Program-made: the position numbers and the translations under genes | The notes under the pieces: model-generated | Database searches by the model: none | Seen by the model: the letters and a program-made list of their open reading frames with translations, nothing else | Told to the model about the DNA's origin: nothing | Shown here: positions 5,595 to 5,988 of the stretch, in pieces | Position numbering within the stretch: the first letter of the stretch is position 1 | Layout: the number at the start of each line of letters is the position of its first letter | Source: Desulfobacterales bacterium | Lineage (GTDB): Bacteria; Desulfobacterota; DSM-4660; Desulfatiglandales; Desulfatiglandaceae | Reading direction: 5' to 3' | Assembly: GCA_027061865.1 (NCBI GenBank) | Contig: JAMOVZ010000419.1 | Span: 1-5,988 of the forward strand | Length of the DNA: 5,988 bases

Positions 5595-5988
5595 ATGGCT
5601 ATGACAGATGATAAGTTAAGAGAGTGGGTGGTGGGAATCCGCCGTGATTTCCACATGTATCCTGAGACCCTATACAATGAAAAGCGGACCACTGAGAGGA
5701 TAAAGGAAATACTGGAAGAGCTCGGTATCGAGACCCATACCTTTGATGATATGACCGGTGTTGTGGGAATTATCCGAGGGGAAAAACCGGGTAAAACCAT
5801 TGCGCTGAGGGCAGACATTGATGCCCTGCCCATACAGGAGATGAATTCCGTCCCCTACAAGTCAAAGATTGAGGGCCGCATGCACGCCTGTGGTCACGAT
5901 GCCCATGTGAGCATCATGTTAGGGGTCGCAAAAAAGATAATGGAGGATGGCCTGGTAGAGACCATGGCAGGGAACGTGAAGTTCCTGT
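5595..5988 (+). CDS. M20-family metallo-amidohydrolase (M20D, hippurate / N-acyl-amino-acid hydrolase type), 5' part
   Basis: This is a predicted cytoplasmic metal-dependent hydrolase that would cleave the amide bond of N-acyl amino acids or small peptides. The first 131 codons are present; the family is usually about 380-400 residues, so about two thirds lies outside. Visible hallmarks are RRDFHMYPETLYNEKRT (16-32, the N-terminal R-x-x-H-x-x-P-E motif), ALRADIDALPIQE (70-82), and GRMHACGHDAH (94-104), whose C99 and H101 are metal ligands in M20D enzymes. There is no signal peptide. The start is the ATG at 5595, five bases after a run of seven G that may act as ribosome binding site; the ATG at 5601 is a near alternative. 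The gene is divergent from the peptide importer, so a role in processing its imported substrate is a reasonable inference. The exact substrate cannot be told. Confidence 0.93.
   Translation, partial: MAMTDDKLREWVVGIRRDFHMYPETLYNEKRTTERIKEILEELGIETHTFDDMTGVVGIIRGEKPGKTIALRADIDALPIQEMNSVPYKSKIEGRMHACGHDAHVSIMLGVAKKIMEDGLVETMAGNVKFL

Noticed and set aside
5546..5833. Minus-strand open frame of 95 codons at the right end
   Set aside because: Antisense to the M20 amidohydrolase start and its promoter; low-complexity serine-rich translation without family features.

Overview
The window holds almost all of a peptide-type ABC importer operon (Dpp/Opp family) on the minus strand. A divergent plus-strand gene for an M20-family amidohydrolase runs off the right edge. 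Reading in the direction of transcription from about 5400 down to 1, the operon encodes a periplasmic substrate-binding protein (5264-3687), two permeases of DppB and DppC type (3618-2641, 2644-1697), and two ATPases of DppD and DppF type (1697-732, 742 to beyond base 1). The four transporter genes overlap by 1 to 11 bases. The only real gap is 68 bases between the binding protein and dppB, and it holds a perfect 10-bp stem-loop.

The substrate-binding protein has a Sec signal peptide without a lipobox cysteine, which points to a free periplasmic protein and so to a Gram-negative host. Base composition is moderate, roughly half G+C by eye. The overall style would suit a Thermodesulfobacteriota or related environmental proteobacterium, but nothing in the window fixes the taxon.

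The 330-bp region between the two divergent start codons (5265-5594) is the regulatory centre. It carries a good sigma-70-like promoter for the amidohydrolase, overlaid by a strong inverted repeat and a third copy of the same half-site. It also carries two weaker promoter candidates facing the binding-protein gene, a short direct repeat and a possible 24-codon leader frame.

The likely joint role is inferred from family membership and gene order. The binding protein captures a peptide or a related N-acylated or amino-acid-like compound in the periplasm. DppB/C form the channel, DppD/F power uptake, and the cytoplasmic M20 enzyme cleaves an amide bond in the imported compound. The substrate cannot be read from the sequence. 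The window looks like a conventional transport-plus-hydrolase locus. I found no evidence of a new biological system, mobile element, CRISPR array or RNA gene. The points most worth a second look are small regulatory structures and one ambiguous start codon.
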